Source: Pseudomonadota bacterium
GTDB lineage: Bacteria > Myxococcota_A > Polyangia > Polyangiales > Polyangiaceae
NCBI GenBank assembly: GCA_023432025.1
Contig: JAEYVE010000010.1
Span: 1-47,615 of the forward strand
DNA length: 47,615 bases
Direction of reading: 5' to 3'
The notes under the pieces are model-generated. The model had not been told where the DNA came from. It saw only the letters and a program-made list of their open reading frames with translations, and searched no databases. Below, piece after piece: positions 1 through 8,305 of the stretch. Made by a program: the position numbers and the translations under genes. Each line of letters opens with the position of its first letter. Position 1 is the first letter of the stretch.

Positions 1-963
1 ACCTGGCTCTGCTCGTGGCGAAGGCCGCTGCGGCGCGGCCGGCGTTGCGTTCGGATTGAAACAATCAGCAGCTTCCGCCGAATCGAGCTCTCGGCTGAGC
101 TCCATCACGAACGCCTGCGCCACCGGCGACAGCGGGCGCCCCTTCTTGGACACGATCGCGAGCTCACGCTCGACGCGCAGCCCCTGCACCGGCAGAACGA
201 GGGCCCCCGCCGACCCCAGCTCACTCACGAACGCCAAGCTGCCAATCGTCTCAACCATCTGCAAAATCGCAGCGACGCTCCGCAGCTCCATCACCACGTT
301 CATTTCGATCCCCGCGTCGCGCAGCGCCGTGTCAATCGACTGGCGAATGGCGCTGCCGGCCTCGAACCCTACCAGGCTCTGACCGGCCAACGCTTGCACC
401 GGTACGCGCCGCTTCTGCGCCAAGGGGTGGCCGCTGCCCGCGACCAATACGATGCGATCGCGCAAGAGCGGGGTGACGTTCACCTCCGCGCCGCTGACGG
501 GCAGCGTGACGATTCCGAGCTCCAGGTTCTCTTCCACCACGGCGCGCTCGACCTCGCGGCTGCCCGCTTCCTGAAGGTGAAAACGCACCGTGGGGTAGCT
601 CTTTCGGAAACGCGCGATGGCCGACGGCAAGAGATACGCGACGGCCGTTGCTCCGCCCCCGATACGCACCGTGCCCGCCTCCAGCCGCACGTGCTCGGCG
701 ATGCTGGTGCGGAGCCGCTCGTAGCGATCGACCAAGTGTTGCCCCTCGCGCACGGCCAAGCGCCCCATCGCAGTGAGCACGACGCCGCGACCGCTGCGCT
801 CCACGAGGCGCGCGCCCAGCTCCTCCTCGAGCTGCTGAATGCGCCGACTGAGCGCCGGCTGCGACAGGCCGATGGCGTGCGCGGCGTCACTGATGGAGCC
901 GTGGCTGGCGACGGCAATCAAGGAACGTGTCAGCTCGAGGTCCAACCCATGCACCCTGCGCAT
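1..963 (-). CDS. LysR-family transcriptional regulator (C-terminus cut by window edge)
   Basis: 321 codons read open from the ATG to the left edge with no stop, so the gene is nearly complete but its end is not visible. The first ~65 residues form the LysR winged HTH (short stretch SQPALSRRIQQLEEELG). They are followed by an effector-binding domain with the usual TVRIGGG-type start and a hydrophobic LPxAIARF segment. LysR proteins bind DNA as tetramers and sense a small molecule through the C-terminal domain. It is transcribed divergently from acnB across ~120 bp, so regulation of acnB and/or of itself is an inference from position. The ligand cannot be read from sequence. The Asn/Pro/Ala/Arg-rich visible C-terminus is longer than in typical ~300-residue members. 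Confidence 0.88.
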   Translation of the reverse strand, partial: MRRVHGLDLELTRSLIAVASHGSISDAAHAIGLSQPALSRRIQQLEEELGARLVERSGRGVVLTAMGRLAVREGQHLVDRYERLRTSIAEHVRLEAGTVRIGGGATAVAYLLPSAIARFRKSYPTVRFHLQEAGSREVERAVVEENLELGIVTLPVSGAEVNVTPLLRDRIVLVAGSGHPLAQKRRVPVQALAGQSLVGFEAGSAIRQSIDTALRDAGIEMNVVMELRSVAAILQMVETIGSLAFVSELGSAGALVLPVQGLRVERELAIVSKKGRPLSPVAQAFVMELSRELDSAEAADCFNPNATPAAPQRPSPRAEPG

Positions 964-1084
964 GGATTGTATCCAAAAAAACCATTATTCGCATGGGCCA
1001 TCCTGCGCTAGCAGATCCGGCAGACTCCGGGCGTCCGTGGCCCCCGATGGTGCCCGTACCGCCCCTCACCCCGAGAACCTCGCC
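964..1084. promoter_or_regulatory. Divergent LysR/acnB intergenic control region
   Basis: The 121 bp between the two divergent starts contain an AT-rich island at about 965-992 (A7 run, TTGTAT, TTATTC) in otherwise GC-rich DNA. This is the likely site of overlapping promoters and LysR binding. No certain -35/-10 pair could be assigned. Confidence 0.4.
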
Positions 1085-3673
1085 ATGCTCGAAAACTACC
1101 GAAAGCACGTCGCGGAACGCGCCGCGGCCGGCATCGTCCCCCAACCGCTCAGCGCGGACCAAACCAACCAGCTCGTCCAGCTGCTGAAGTCGCCGCCTGC
1201 GGGAGAGGAAGCCTTCTTGCTCGAGCTCTTGACCGAGCGCGTGCCGGCGGGCGTGGACGACGCAGCGTACGTCAAAGCGGGCTTCCTCTCGGCGATCGCC
1301 AAAGGCGAGGCATCGAGCCCGCTCATCGATCGAAAGAAGGCGGTCGAAATTCTGGGCACCATGCTCGGCGGCTTCAACATCGCGACCCTCGTCGATTTGC
1401 TCGACGACGCCGAGCTCGGCGCCGTCGCCGCAGAGCAGCTGAAGAAGACGCTGCTCATGTTCGACGCTTTCCACGATGTCGACGAAAAGGCCAAGAAGGG
1501 CAACCCGAACGCAAAGGCCGTCGTTTCGTCGTGGGCCGACGCAGAGTGGTTCACCTCCCGGCCGGAGCTGCCCCAAAAGATCACGCTGACGGTCTTCAAG
1601 GTGCCCGGGGAAACGAACACCGACGACCTTTCGCCGGCGCAGGACGCGTGGTCGCGCCCCGACATTCCGCTGCACGCGCAAGCCATGCTCAAGAACCCTC
1701 GCGAAGGCATCCACGACGCCCTCGCGCAAATCGCCGAGGTCAAGGCCAAGGGGCACCCCGTCGCCTACGTGGGCGACGTGGTCGGCACTGGCTCGAGCCG
1801 CAAGAGCGCCACGAACTCGGTGCTCTGGCACTTCGGCGACGACATTCCCTTCATTCCGAACAAGCGCGGCGGTGGCTTCGTGCTCGGCGGCAAGGTGGCG
1901 CCCATCTTCTTCAACACGATGGAGGACTCGGGAGCGCTGCCCATCGAGTGTGACGTGAGCAAGATGAACATGGGCGACGTCATCGTGCTCTACCCGTACG
2001 AGGGCAAGGTCGAGAACGCCGCCGGCCAAGTCATCGCCACGTTCCAAATCAAGACGGACGTCTTGTTCGACGAGGTGCGCGCGGGCGGCCGCATTCCACT
2101 CATCATCGGTCGCAGCTTGACCAAGCGCGCTCGCGAGTCGCTCGGCCTCGGGCCTTCCCCCGTGTTCCGTCGCCCCGCGGACCCTTCCGACACCGGCAAG
2201 GGGTTCACCTTGGCGCAGAAAATCGTGGGCCGCGCCTGCGGCGTCCGCGGTGTGCGTCCTGGCACGTACTGTGAGCCCCACATGTCGACGGTGGGCTCGC
2301 AGGACACCACCGGGCCCATGACGCGAGACGAGCTGAAGGAGCTCGCCTGCCTCGGCTTCTCTGCGGATCTCGTGATGCAGTCGTTCTGTCACACGGCCGC
2401 CTACCCCAAGCCGGTCGACATCGAGACGCAGCACACCCTGCCGGACTTCATCACCAACCGCGGCGGCGTGTCCTTGCGGCCGGGCGACGGCATCATTCAC
2501 TCCTGGCTGAACCGGATGCTCTTGCCCGACGGCGTGGGCACCGGCGGGGACTCCCACACGCGCTTTCCGCTCGGCATTTCGTTTCCTGCGGGCTCAGGGC
2601 TCGTCGCGTTCGCTGCGGCGCTGGGCGTCATGCCCCTCGATATGCCCGAGAGCGTGCTCGTGCGGTTCACCGGCAAGATCCAACCCGGCATCACCCTGCG
2701 GGATCTGGTGAACGCCATCCCGTACGCCGCGATTCAGCGGGGCCTTCTGACGGTCGCCAAGGCCGGGAAAAAGAACGTCTTCAGCGGTCGCATCCTCGAA
2801 ATCGAGGGCTTGCCCGATCTCAAGGTGGAGCAGGCCTTCGAGCTCAGCGACGCCACCGCCGAGCGCTCGGCTGCGGGGTGCACCATCAAGCTGAACCGAG
2901 AGCCCGTCATCGAGTACCTGAAGTCGAACATCGTCATGCTGCGCTGGATGATCGCCGAAGGGTACGGCGACGTGCGCACGCTGGAGCGCCGAGCGCGCGC
3001 CATGGAAAAGTGGCTCGACGCCCCGGAGCTGCTCGAGGCGGACGCGGACGCGGAATACGCCGAGGTCATCGAGATCGACATGAGCGAAATCAAGGAGCCA
3101 TTGCTCGCTTGCCCGAACGATCCGGACGACGTGAAGCCGCTCAGCGCGGTCGCCGGCGACAAGATCGACGAGGTGTTCATCGGCTCGTGCATGACGAACA
3201 TTGGACATTTCCGCGCTGCCGCCACGCTGCTCAAGCAGTACGGAGAGCCCGTCCCCACGCGCCTCTGGGTCGCCCCGCCCACCAAAATGGACCAAGGGCA
3301 ACTCATGGAAGAGGGCTTCTACAACATGTTCGCCCTCGCCGGCGCGCGCACGGAAATGCCCGGCTGCTCGCTCTGCATGGGCAACCAGGCGCGCGTGACG
3401 CCCAACACCACCGTCGTGTCGACGTCCACGCGTAACTTCCCGAACCGCCTCGGCAAGGGCGCGAACGTGTACCTGTCCTCGGCGGAGTTGGCCGCGGTGG
3501 CCTCCATTTTGGGCAAGCTGCCGACCCCGGAGGAGTACTCGAAGTACGCCGCCGGCATCGACACCATGGCGCCCCAGCTCTACCGCTATTTGAACTTCAA
3601 CGAGCTGAAGAGCTTCACCGTCAAGGCCGCAGAAGGCAAAGCCAAGACGGCGTCCTTGCCCATCTTGCAGTAG
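1085..3673 (+). CDS. acnB: Aconitate hydratase B / 2-methylisocitrate dehydratase
   Basis: 862 residues, near-collinear with Escherichia coli AcnB (about 865) from the MLENYRKHVAERAA start onward, which fixes the start codon. It isomerises citrate and isocitrate in the TCA cycle; AcnB proteins can also hydrate 2-methyl-cis-aconitate. The order is the HEAT-like domain (1-160), the swivel domain (with TGSSRKSATNS), then the catalytic domains. Three [4Fe-4S] ligands are visible: Cys702 (IGSCMTN), Cys761 and Cys764 (GCSLCMGN). Other family signatures include TGGDSHTRFP and GAGCTIKL-like segments. A LysR gene is divergent upstream, and a strong intrinsic terminator follows, so it is probably monocistronic. 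Nothing unusual was noticed. Confidence 0.98.
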   Translation: MLENYRKHVAERAAAGIVPQPLSADQTNQLVQLLKSPPAGEEAFLLELLTERVPAGVDDAAYVKAGFLSAIAKGEASSPLIDRKKAVEILGTMLGGFNIATLVDLLDDAELGAVAAEQLKKTLLMFDAFHDVDEKAKKGNPNAKAVVSSWADAEWFTSRPELPQKITLTVFKVPGETNTDDLSPAQDAWSRPDIPLHAQAMLKNPREGIHDALAQIAEVKAKGHPVAYVGDVVGTGSSRKSATNSVLWHFGDDIPFIPNKRGGGFVLGGKVAPIFFNTMEDSGALPIECDVSKMNMGDVIVLYPYEGKVENAAGQVIATFQIKTDVLFDEVRAGGRIPLIIGRSLTKRARESLGLGPSPVFRRPADPSDTGKGFTLAQKIVGRACGVRGVRPGTYCEPHMSTVGSQDTTGPMTRDELKELACLGFSADLVMQSFCHTAAYPKPVDIETQHTLPDFITNRGGVSLRPGDGIIHSWLNRMLLPDGVGTGGDSHTRFPLGISFPAGSGLVAFAAALGVMPLDMPESVLVRFTGKIQPGITLRDLVNAIPYAAIQRGLLTVAKAGKKNVFSGRILEIEGLPDLKVEQAFELSDATAERSAAGCTIKLNREPVIEYLKSNIVMLRWMIAEGYGDVRTLERRARAMEKWLDAPELLEADADAEYAEVIEIDMSEIKEPLLACPNDPDDVKPLSAVAGDKIDEVFIGSCMTNIGHFRAAATLLKQYGEPVPTRLWVAPPTKMDQGQLMEEGFYNMFALAGARTEMPGCSLCMGNQARVTPNTTVVSTSTRNFPNRLGKGANVYLSSAELAAVASILGKLPTPEEYSKYAAGIDTMAPQLYRYLNFNELKSFTVKAAEGKAKTASLPILQ

Positions 3674-3706
3674 GCATGTGAGAGAGCCGCCAGTCGACGC
3701 GGCACC

Positions 3707-3753
3707 CACTGGACCCCTCTCTGCGCTGCAGACGAGGGGTCCGGTGCGTTTTT
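3707..3753 (+). terminator. Intrinsic terminator after acnB
   Basis: A 13-bp stem (3707-3719 with 3734-3746, one G:T pair; core GGACCCCTC/GAGGGGTCC) with a 14-nt loop is followed by a TTTTT run at 3749-3753, 34 bp after the acnB stop. Confidence 0.85.
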
Positions 3754-3789
3754 CCTGCCGACTCTTTTCGCGCTACACGGAGCGTCTCC

Positions 3790-4212
3790 ATGTCCGCGCT
3801 GACCGTTGCCCCCGACTGGGTGATCCCCGAATGCGATCTGGAGCTGCGCGCGGTCCGCAGCAGCGGTCCGGGCGGACAAAACGTGAACAAGGTGTCCACC
3901 AAGGTCGAGCTGCGCTTTCGCCTCGAGGCGTGCGCGGCGCTCTCCGTGACGCAAAAGCGGCGCCTGGCCGCGGCGTGTCCGGGCTACGTCACGCGCGACG
4001 GAGACTTGGTCCTCACGAGCGACCGCTTCCGGTCGCAAAAGCAGAACCAAGAAGACGTGCTCGCCCGCCTCGCGGAGCTCTTGCGCTCCATCCGCAGGCC
4101 ACCCAAGCGACGCATCGCGACGAAGCGAACCCGTGGCTCGCGAGAACGCCGCTTGTCGGACAAGCGGCACCGCTCCGAAACCAAGCGGGGGCGCAGCGGC
4201 GCCATGGACTGA
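3790..4212 (+). CDS. arfB: Alternative ribosome-rescue factor / peptidyl-tRNA hydrolase ArfB (YaeJ)
   Basis: 140 residues, the same length as E. coli ArfB. The release-factor-like domain carries SSGPGGQNVNK, with the GGQ at residues 28-30 that hydrolyses peptidyl-tRNA. The Lys/Arg-rich tail (about 100-140, with RRPPKRRIATKR and RLSDKRHRSETKRGR) is the part that enters the empty mRNA channel of stalled ribosomes. There is no stop-codon recognition domain, which separates it from RF1/RF2. The gene stands alone between the acnB terminator and a convergent methyltransferase gene that ends 9 bp downstream. Confidence 0.95.
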   Translation: MSALTVAPDWVIPECDLELRAVRSSGPGGQNVNKVSTKVELRFRLEACAALSVTQKRRLAAACPGYVTRDGDLVLTSDRFRSQKQNQEDVLARLAELLRSIRRPPKRRIATKRTRGSRERRLSDKRHRSETKRGRSGAMD

Positions 4213-4220
4213 GTACGCCC

Positions 4221-5417
4221 CTACGGGCGAGCGCGACTTTTCGCAGTGAGCAACTCGACGCGCACGGATAGGCCGCCATTTTTCGTCTTGGCGATGGCCG
4301 AGAACGGAAGGCGCGCGTTCCGGAGACGAGCTGCGCCGCCCAAGAGCAACACCACGGGGCGCAGGTCCCGGCGCGCCACGAGCAAACGCTCGAAGCGCGC
4401 CAAACTGCCCCCCTCCTCGACGCGCACGCCGTAGGGAGGATTGCTGATGACGAGCGCCCCCTCGGGCACTTGCTCCGCGGCCGCTGCGAAGTCCCCGTGG
4501 AGCCAGCGCGTGTGCTCGGCGAAGCCTGCGCGCTCGGCGTTGTTCCGCGCGGCCGCGAGGGCCCGCTCGGAGACGTCGCTGCCCCACGCCTCACACAGCG
4601 TCGCTTTCTGGCTCGGCTGCTGCTCGCGAAAGAGCGCATAGGCCGCGCCGTCATGAGTCGGCCATCGTTCGAAAGCGAACGTTCGACGAGTGCCCGCGGC
4701 TCGCCCCGAGGCACGCTCGAGCCACTCGAGCGCGATGGTGCCGGCGCCGCAGAACGGATCCCAGAGGTGCGTACTGTCCGGCGCGTGCCGAAGCGCGACG
4801 TGCACCAGCGCGGCGGCCAAGGTTTCGCGCAGCGACGCCTCGGCCACGTGCGTGCGGTAGCCACGTCTGTGGAGCCGGTCCCCGCTCGCGTCGATGCTCA
4901 CCTGCACCTCGTCTCGTTCGATGCGCACGTAAACGCGCGCGCAGTGCGGGCTCGGCTCCAAAGCTCCGTCGGAGTCCGCATCGTCACCCTGGGTCACGCG
5001 CGCTGGCTGGGCGCCGCGGCGCCGAGCCAGCACCTCGAGAGCACGCTCCCGGACCGCGTCCGAGTGCCACAGCCGTGAGCGGTGACACGTCACGCTCACC
5101 TGAACTGGGGAATTTCGGGGCAAGTACGCGTGCCACGGCAATCGTTCGAGGCCTGCCTCGAGCGCTTCGAAGCTCGTCGCCGAGAACGCTTTCAGTCGCA
5201 CGCGCACCGACTCCGCCAGACGACTTTTGTAGCAGCTCGTCCAAATCGATCGGATGTCACCTCGCGCTTCGACCCCGCCCGGGCGTGCGGAACCCAGCAC
5301 GCCGAGCTCTTCGAGCTCCTCGGCGAGCAACGGCTCCAAGCCGGGCGAGCAAGCCACGAAGAAGCGATGGTTTGTCTGGGAATTCATGAGGATACGAAGG
5401 CTCAGCGCCGCAGGCAT
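4221..5417 (-). CDS. THUMP-domain RNA guanine-N2 methyltransferase, RlmL-like
   Basis: About 398 residues. The N-terminal THUMP RNA-binding region (20-180) starts FFVACSPGLEPLLAEEL. It is followed by the UPF0020 methylase fold with the SAM motif DPFCGAGTIALE (220-231) and catalytic NPPYG (326-330). Family members methylate G2445 of 23S rRNA (N-terminal half of RlmL) or related RNA guanines. This protein lacks the second (RlmK) methyltransferase half. The start is uncertain: an internal ATG at residue 11 (5387) begins MNSQTNHRFF and may be the true start. Its neighbours are unrelated (arfB convergent, cyanophycin locus divergent). Confidence 0.88.
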   Translation of the reverse strand: MPAALSLRILMNSQTNHRFFVACSPGLEPLLAEELEELGVLGSARPGGVEARGDIRSIWTSCYKSRLAESVRVRLKAFSATSFEALEAGLERLPWHAYLPRNSPVQVSVTCHRSRLWHSDAVRERALEVLARRRGAQPARVTQGDDADSDGALEPSPHCARVYVRIERDEVQVSIDASGDRLHRRGYRTHVAEASLRETLAAALVHVALRHAPDSTHLWDPFCGAGTIALEWLERASGRAAGTRRTFAFERWPTHDGAAYALFREQQPSQKATLCEAWGSDVSERALAAARNNAERAGFAEHTRWLHGDFAAAAEQVPEGALVISNPPYGVRVEEGGSLARFERLLVARRDLRPVVLLLGGAARLRNARLPFSAIAKTKNGGLSVRVELLTAKSRARP

Positions 5418-5602
5418 CGTAGCTCACGGCGTGGAAGGACGCGTTGACGGATCCGGCGCCGACCGCTACGCGGCGCGACCGACTGAGACTACGCCATCTC
5501 GCCTTGGGACCTCTCTCAGAGGGCGGGCAGAACTGCCGCTGAACAATTCACCCAGGTCCGAGCTTGGCGCCTCGGGGAATTTCCCTCCTTTCGCCGACCG
5601 CC

Positions 5603-8305
5603 ATGAAGTTCTTGCGCATTCTCACCCTGGACGGTCCCAACGTTTGGTCGCGACACCCGGTGCTCGAAGCCTGGGTCGATCTGGAGGACCTGAGGGACTC
5701 CCCCTCGAGCTCCCTCCCCGGGTTCACGGATCGGCTGATGGCTTACCTGCCGAGCCTCATCGAGCATCGTTGCAGCATTGGAGAACGCGGCGGCTTCCTG
5801 ATGCGGCTGCGCGAAGGAACGTGGCCCGGCCACATCCTCGAGCACGTCACCCTGGAGCTCCAAACTCTCGCGGGCACCCCCGTCGGCTTCGGCAAAGCGC
5901 GCGAAACTTCGACGCCCGGCGTCTACAAGGTCGTCGTCCGCTACGTCGAGGCGCGCCTCGGGATCGCCGCGCTGCACACCGCGCGCGAGCTGCTCTTGGC
6001 TGCGATCGCCGATCGCCCCTTCGACTTGGCCGCCGAGCTTTCAAAGCTGCGAGAGCTAGCGGACCGCGTTTGTCTCGGGCCGAGCACCGCCGCCATCGTC
6101 GCGGCCGCAGCCGCGCGCAACGTTCCCGCGCGCCGCTTGAACGACGAAAACCTGGTCGCGCTCGGTCACGGCAAGAAGATCCGTCGCATTTGGACGGCAG
6201 AGACGGATCGAAGCAGCGCCATCGCCGGCTCGATCGCCCAAGACAAGCAGCTTACGAAATCGCTGCTCGCCGCCGCGGGTATCCCCGTGCCTACGGGGCG
6301 CCCGGTGACGAGCGCCGAGGACGCCTGGGAGGCTGCGCAAGAAGCCGGGCTGCCGGTGGTCGTCAAACCCCGGAGCGCCAACCATGGTCGCGGCGTGTTC
6401 ACGGGGCTCACGACGAGGACGCAGATCGAGCGCGCTTACGCTGTAGCGCGCGAGGAGTCCGCCAGCGTTCTGGTGGAGCGCTTCGCGCCTGGAGCGGAGC
6501 ACCGACTGCTCGTCGTCGGTGGGCAGCTCGTCGCCGCTGCGCGCGGGGACGCCGCAGAAATCGTCGGAGACGGCAAGAATACCGTCGCCGATCTGATCGA
6601 GCAGCAGTTGAATTCCGACCCGCGGCGTGGGCCGACGGAAGCTTCGCCGCTGTCCCGCATCGAGCTCGTTCCCATGGTGCTCATGCAGCTCGAGCAACAG
6701 GGGCACTCCGCGACCACGGTGCCCCGCTCGGGTGAGCGCGTTCTGGTGCAAAGAAACGACAACCTCTCCATCGACGTCACCGACGAGGTCCACCCGCAAA
6801 ACGTGGCCCAGGCAGTGCTCGCCGCCCGCGTCGTCGGCTTGGACATCGCCGGCATCGACGTGGTGTGCACGGACATCGCTTGCCCCTTGGCCGAGCAAGA
6901 GGGTGCCATCGTCGAAGTCAACGCCGGCCCAGGCCTCCTCATGCACCTCCAGCCGTCCGTGGGACAACCTCGCCCGGTGGGTGAGGCCATCCTCGGACAG
7001 CTCTTCCCGGCCGGTGAAAATGGCCGAGTGCCGCTGGCGTGTGTCACGGGCACCAACGGCAAGTCGACGGTGAGTGAGCTCATCTCTCGGTTCCTCGAGG
7101 ACGCCGGAAAGGTCGTGGGACTCGCGAGCTCCGAGGGAGCTCGCGTGGGTGCACGCGTCATCACCCGCGGCAATCGAGCCAACGCCGAAGGAGCCCGGCA
7201 GTTGCTGCTCCACCCCGACGTGGAGGCGGCGGTCTGCGAGGCAGAATCCGACGGTATTCTGGAGGCGGGTCTCGGCTTCGATTGGTGCGACGTCGCCGTC
7301 GTGACGAACATCGGCGCGGGAGATCATTTGGGCAGCTTCGACGTTCAAACGGCAGAGCAGCTCTTTACCGTCGAGAGGTGCGGCGTCGACGTGGTGCTCC
7401 CCACGGGCGCCAAGGTGCTGAACGCGATGGATCCCGCGGTGGTCGAGATGGCCCATCTGGGCCAAGGCTCGACGCTCTTCTTCGCGCGCGATCCGGCGCA
7501 CCCGGTGCTCGCGACGCATCGCGCGAACGGAGGCAGATCGGTCTACGTGAAGGATGGCGTCTTCGTGCTCGGCGAAGGAGCGAAGGAAACGCCCGTGGCA
7601 CGCCTGGAAGACGTGCCACTCACGCACGGAGGCCGCGCGACGTTTCAGGTGGACAACGTGCTCGCCGCGCTCGGCGCTGGTTGGACGCTCGGCGTGTCGC
7701 CGTCCGACATGGCGAAGAGCCTGGCCCACTTCGGTGCTCGCTCCGTTGCCTTGCCCGGCCGCTTCGAGATCCATCCGCTCGCGGGCGGAGGCCGAGTCGT
7801 GCTCGACGGAGCCCACAACGAGGACGCCCTACGAGCGCTGGTGCAGGCGCTTCGCTCTTCACCAGAAAAGCACCGAACGATTGTCTACTCCGCCGGAGCG
7901 CGGCGCCGCAGAGACGCCATCGTGCGTCAAGCGCAGATTTTGGCGGACGAGTTCGACCGCGTGGTGCTGTACCGCGATGGGCGCGCGTCCGACGAGCAGG
8001 GCACCCCCCGGAGCGGCGAAGAACTCTTCGCACTCTTCCGGCAAGGACTCGCAAGCGGGTCGCGCGTTCAGGAAATCCTGGAAATTCCGGACGCTGCACA
8101 GGCGCGTAGGGCAGTGCTCAGCGGCGCGGGTCCCGACGACTTGGTCGTGATTCAAAGCGAGGATCAGAATCCAGCGCCGGCCGTACGGACGATCGACACA
8201 TACACAGGTCGGGGAGACACCAGTACAGTCGCGGGCCCCCAAAGCAACGACGTACCAGCGCCCCCGCCCTCGTTCGGCGGAGACGCCCGAGTGATTTCCT
8301 CATGA
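5603..8305 (+). CDS. Cyanophycin synthetase-like protein, copy 1 (degenerate ligase motifs, intact N-domain HxxEH)
   Basis: 900 residues. The start is set by alignment to the CphA opening (MKFLRILTLDGPNVW). CphA proteins polymerise Asp and Arg into cyanophycin using a glutathione-synthetase-like ATP-grasp G domain and a Mur-ligase-like M domain; the N domain of some also cuts polymer into primers. Visible here: N domain with GHILEH (His77, Glu80, His81); ATP-grasp about 205-450 (AQDKQLTK, VVVKPRSANHGRG); M domain from about 478 with P-loop TGTNGKST. Odd features: the LSTGG segment of the G domain is missing (LSIDVTDE at 388-395); the M-domain ETARGGILREG motif reads EAESDGILEAG (546-556); DYAHN is DGAHN; GEGDHLG is GAGDHLG. 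It is therefore probably impaired as an Arg ligase. It is the first gene of a four-gene coupled unit. Confidence 0.85.
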   Translation: MKFLRILTLDGPNVWSRHPVLEAWVDLEDLRDSPSSSLPGFTDRLMAYLPSLIEHRCSIGERGGFLMRLREGTWPGHILEHVTLELQTLAGTPVGFGKARETSTPGVYKVVVRYVEARLGIAALHTARELLLAAIADRPFDLAAELSKLRELADRVCLGPSTAAIVAAAAARNVPARRLNDENLVALGHGKKIRRIWTAETDRSSAIAGSIAQDKQLTKSLLAAAGIPVPTGRPVTSAEDAWEAAQEAGLPVVVKPRSANHGRGVFTGLTTRTQIERAYAVAREESASVLVERFAPGAEHRLLVVGGQLVAAARGDAAEIVGDGKNTVADLIEQQLNSDPRRGPTEASPLSRIELVPMVLMQLEQQGHSATTVPRSGERVLVQRNDNLSIDVTDEVHPQNVAQAVLAARVVGLDIAGIDVVCTDIACPLAEQEGAIVEVNAGPGLLMHLQPSVGQPRPVGEAILGQLFPAGENGRVPLACVTGTNGKSTVSELISRFLEDAGKVVGLASSEGARVGARVITRGNRANAEGARQLLLHPDVEAAVCEAESDGILEAGLGFDWCDVAVVTNIGAGDHLGSFDVQTAEQLFTVERCGVDVVLPTGAKVLNAMDPAVVEMAHLGQGSTLFFARDPAHPVLATHRANGGRSVYVKDGVFVLGEGAKETPVARLEDVPLTHGGRATFQVDNVLAALGAGWTLGVSPSDMAKSLAHFGARSVALPGRFEIHPLAGGGRVVLDGAHNEDALRALVQALRSSPEKHRTIVYSAGARRRRDAIVRQAQILADEFDRVVLYRDGRASDEQGTPRSGEELFALFRQGLASGSRVQEILEIPDAAQARRAVLSGAGPDDLVVIQSEDQNPAPAVRTIDTYTGRGDTSTVAGPQSNDVPAPPPSFGGDARVISS

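Noticed and set aside
887..2557. A 556-codon open frame on the minus strand
   Set aside because: It lies opposite acnB, whose protein matches the family along its whole length; long antisense frames are expected in GC-rich DNA.
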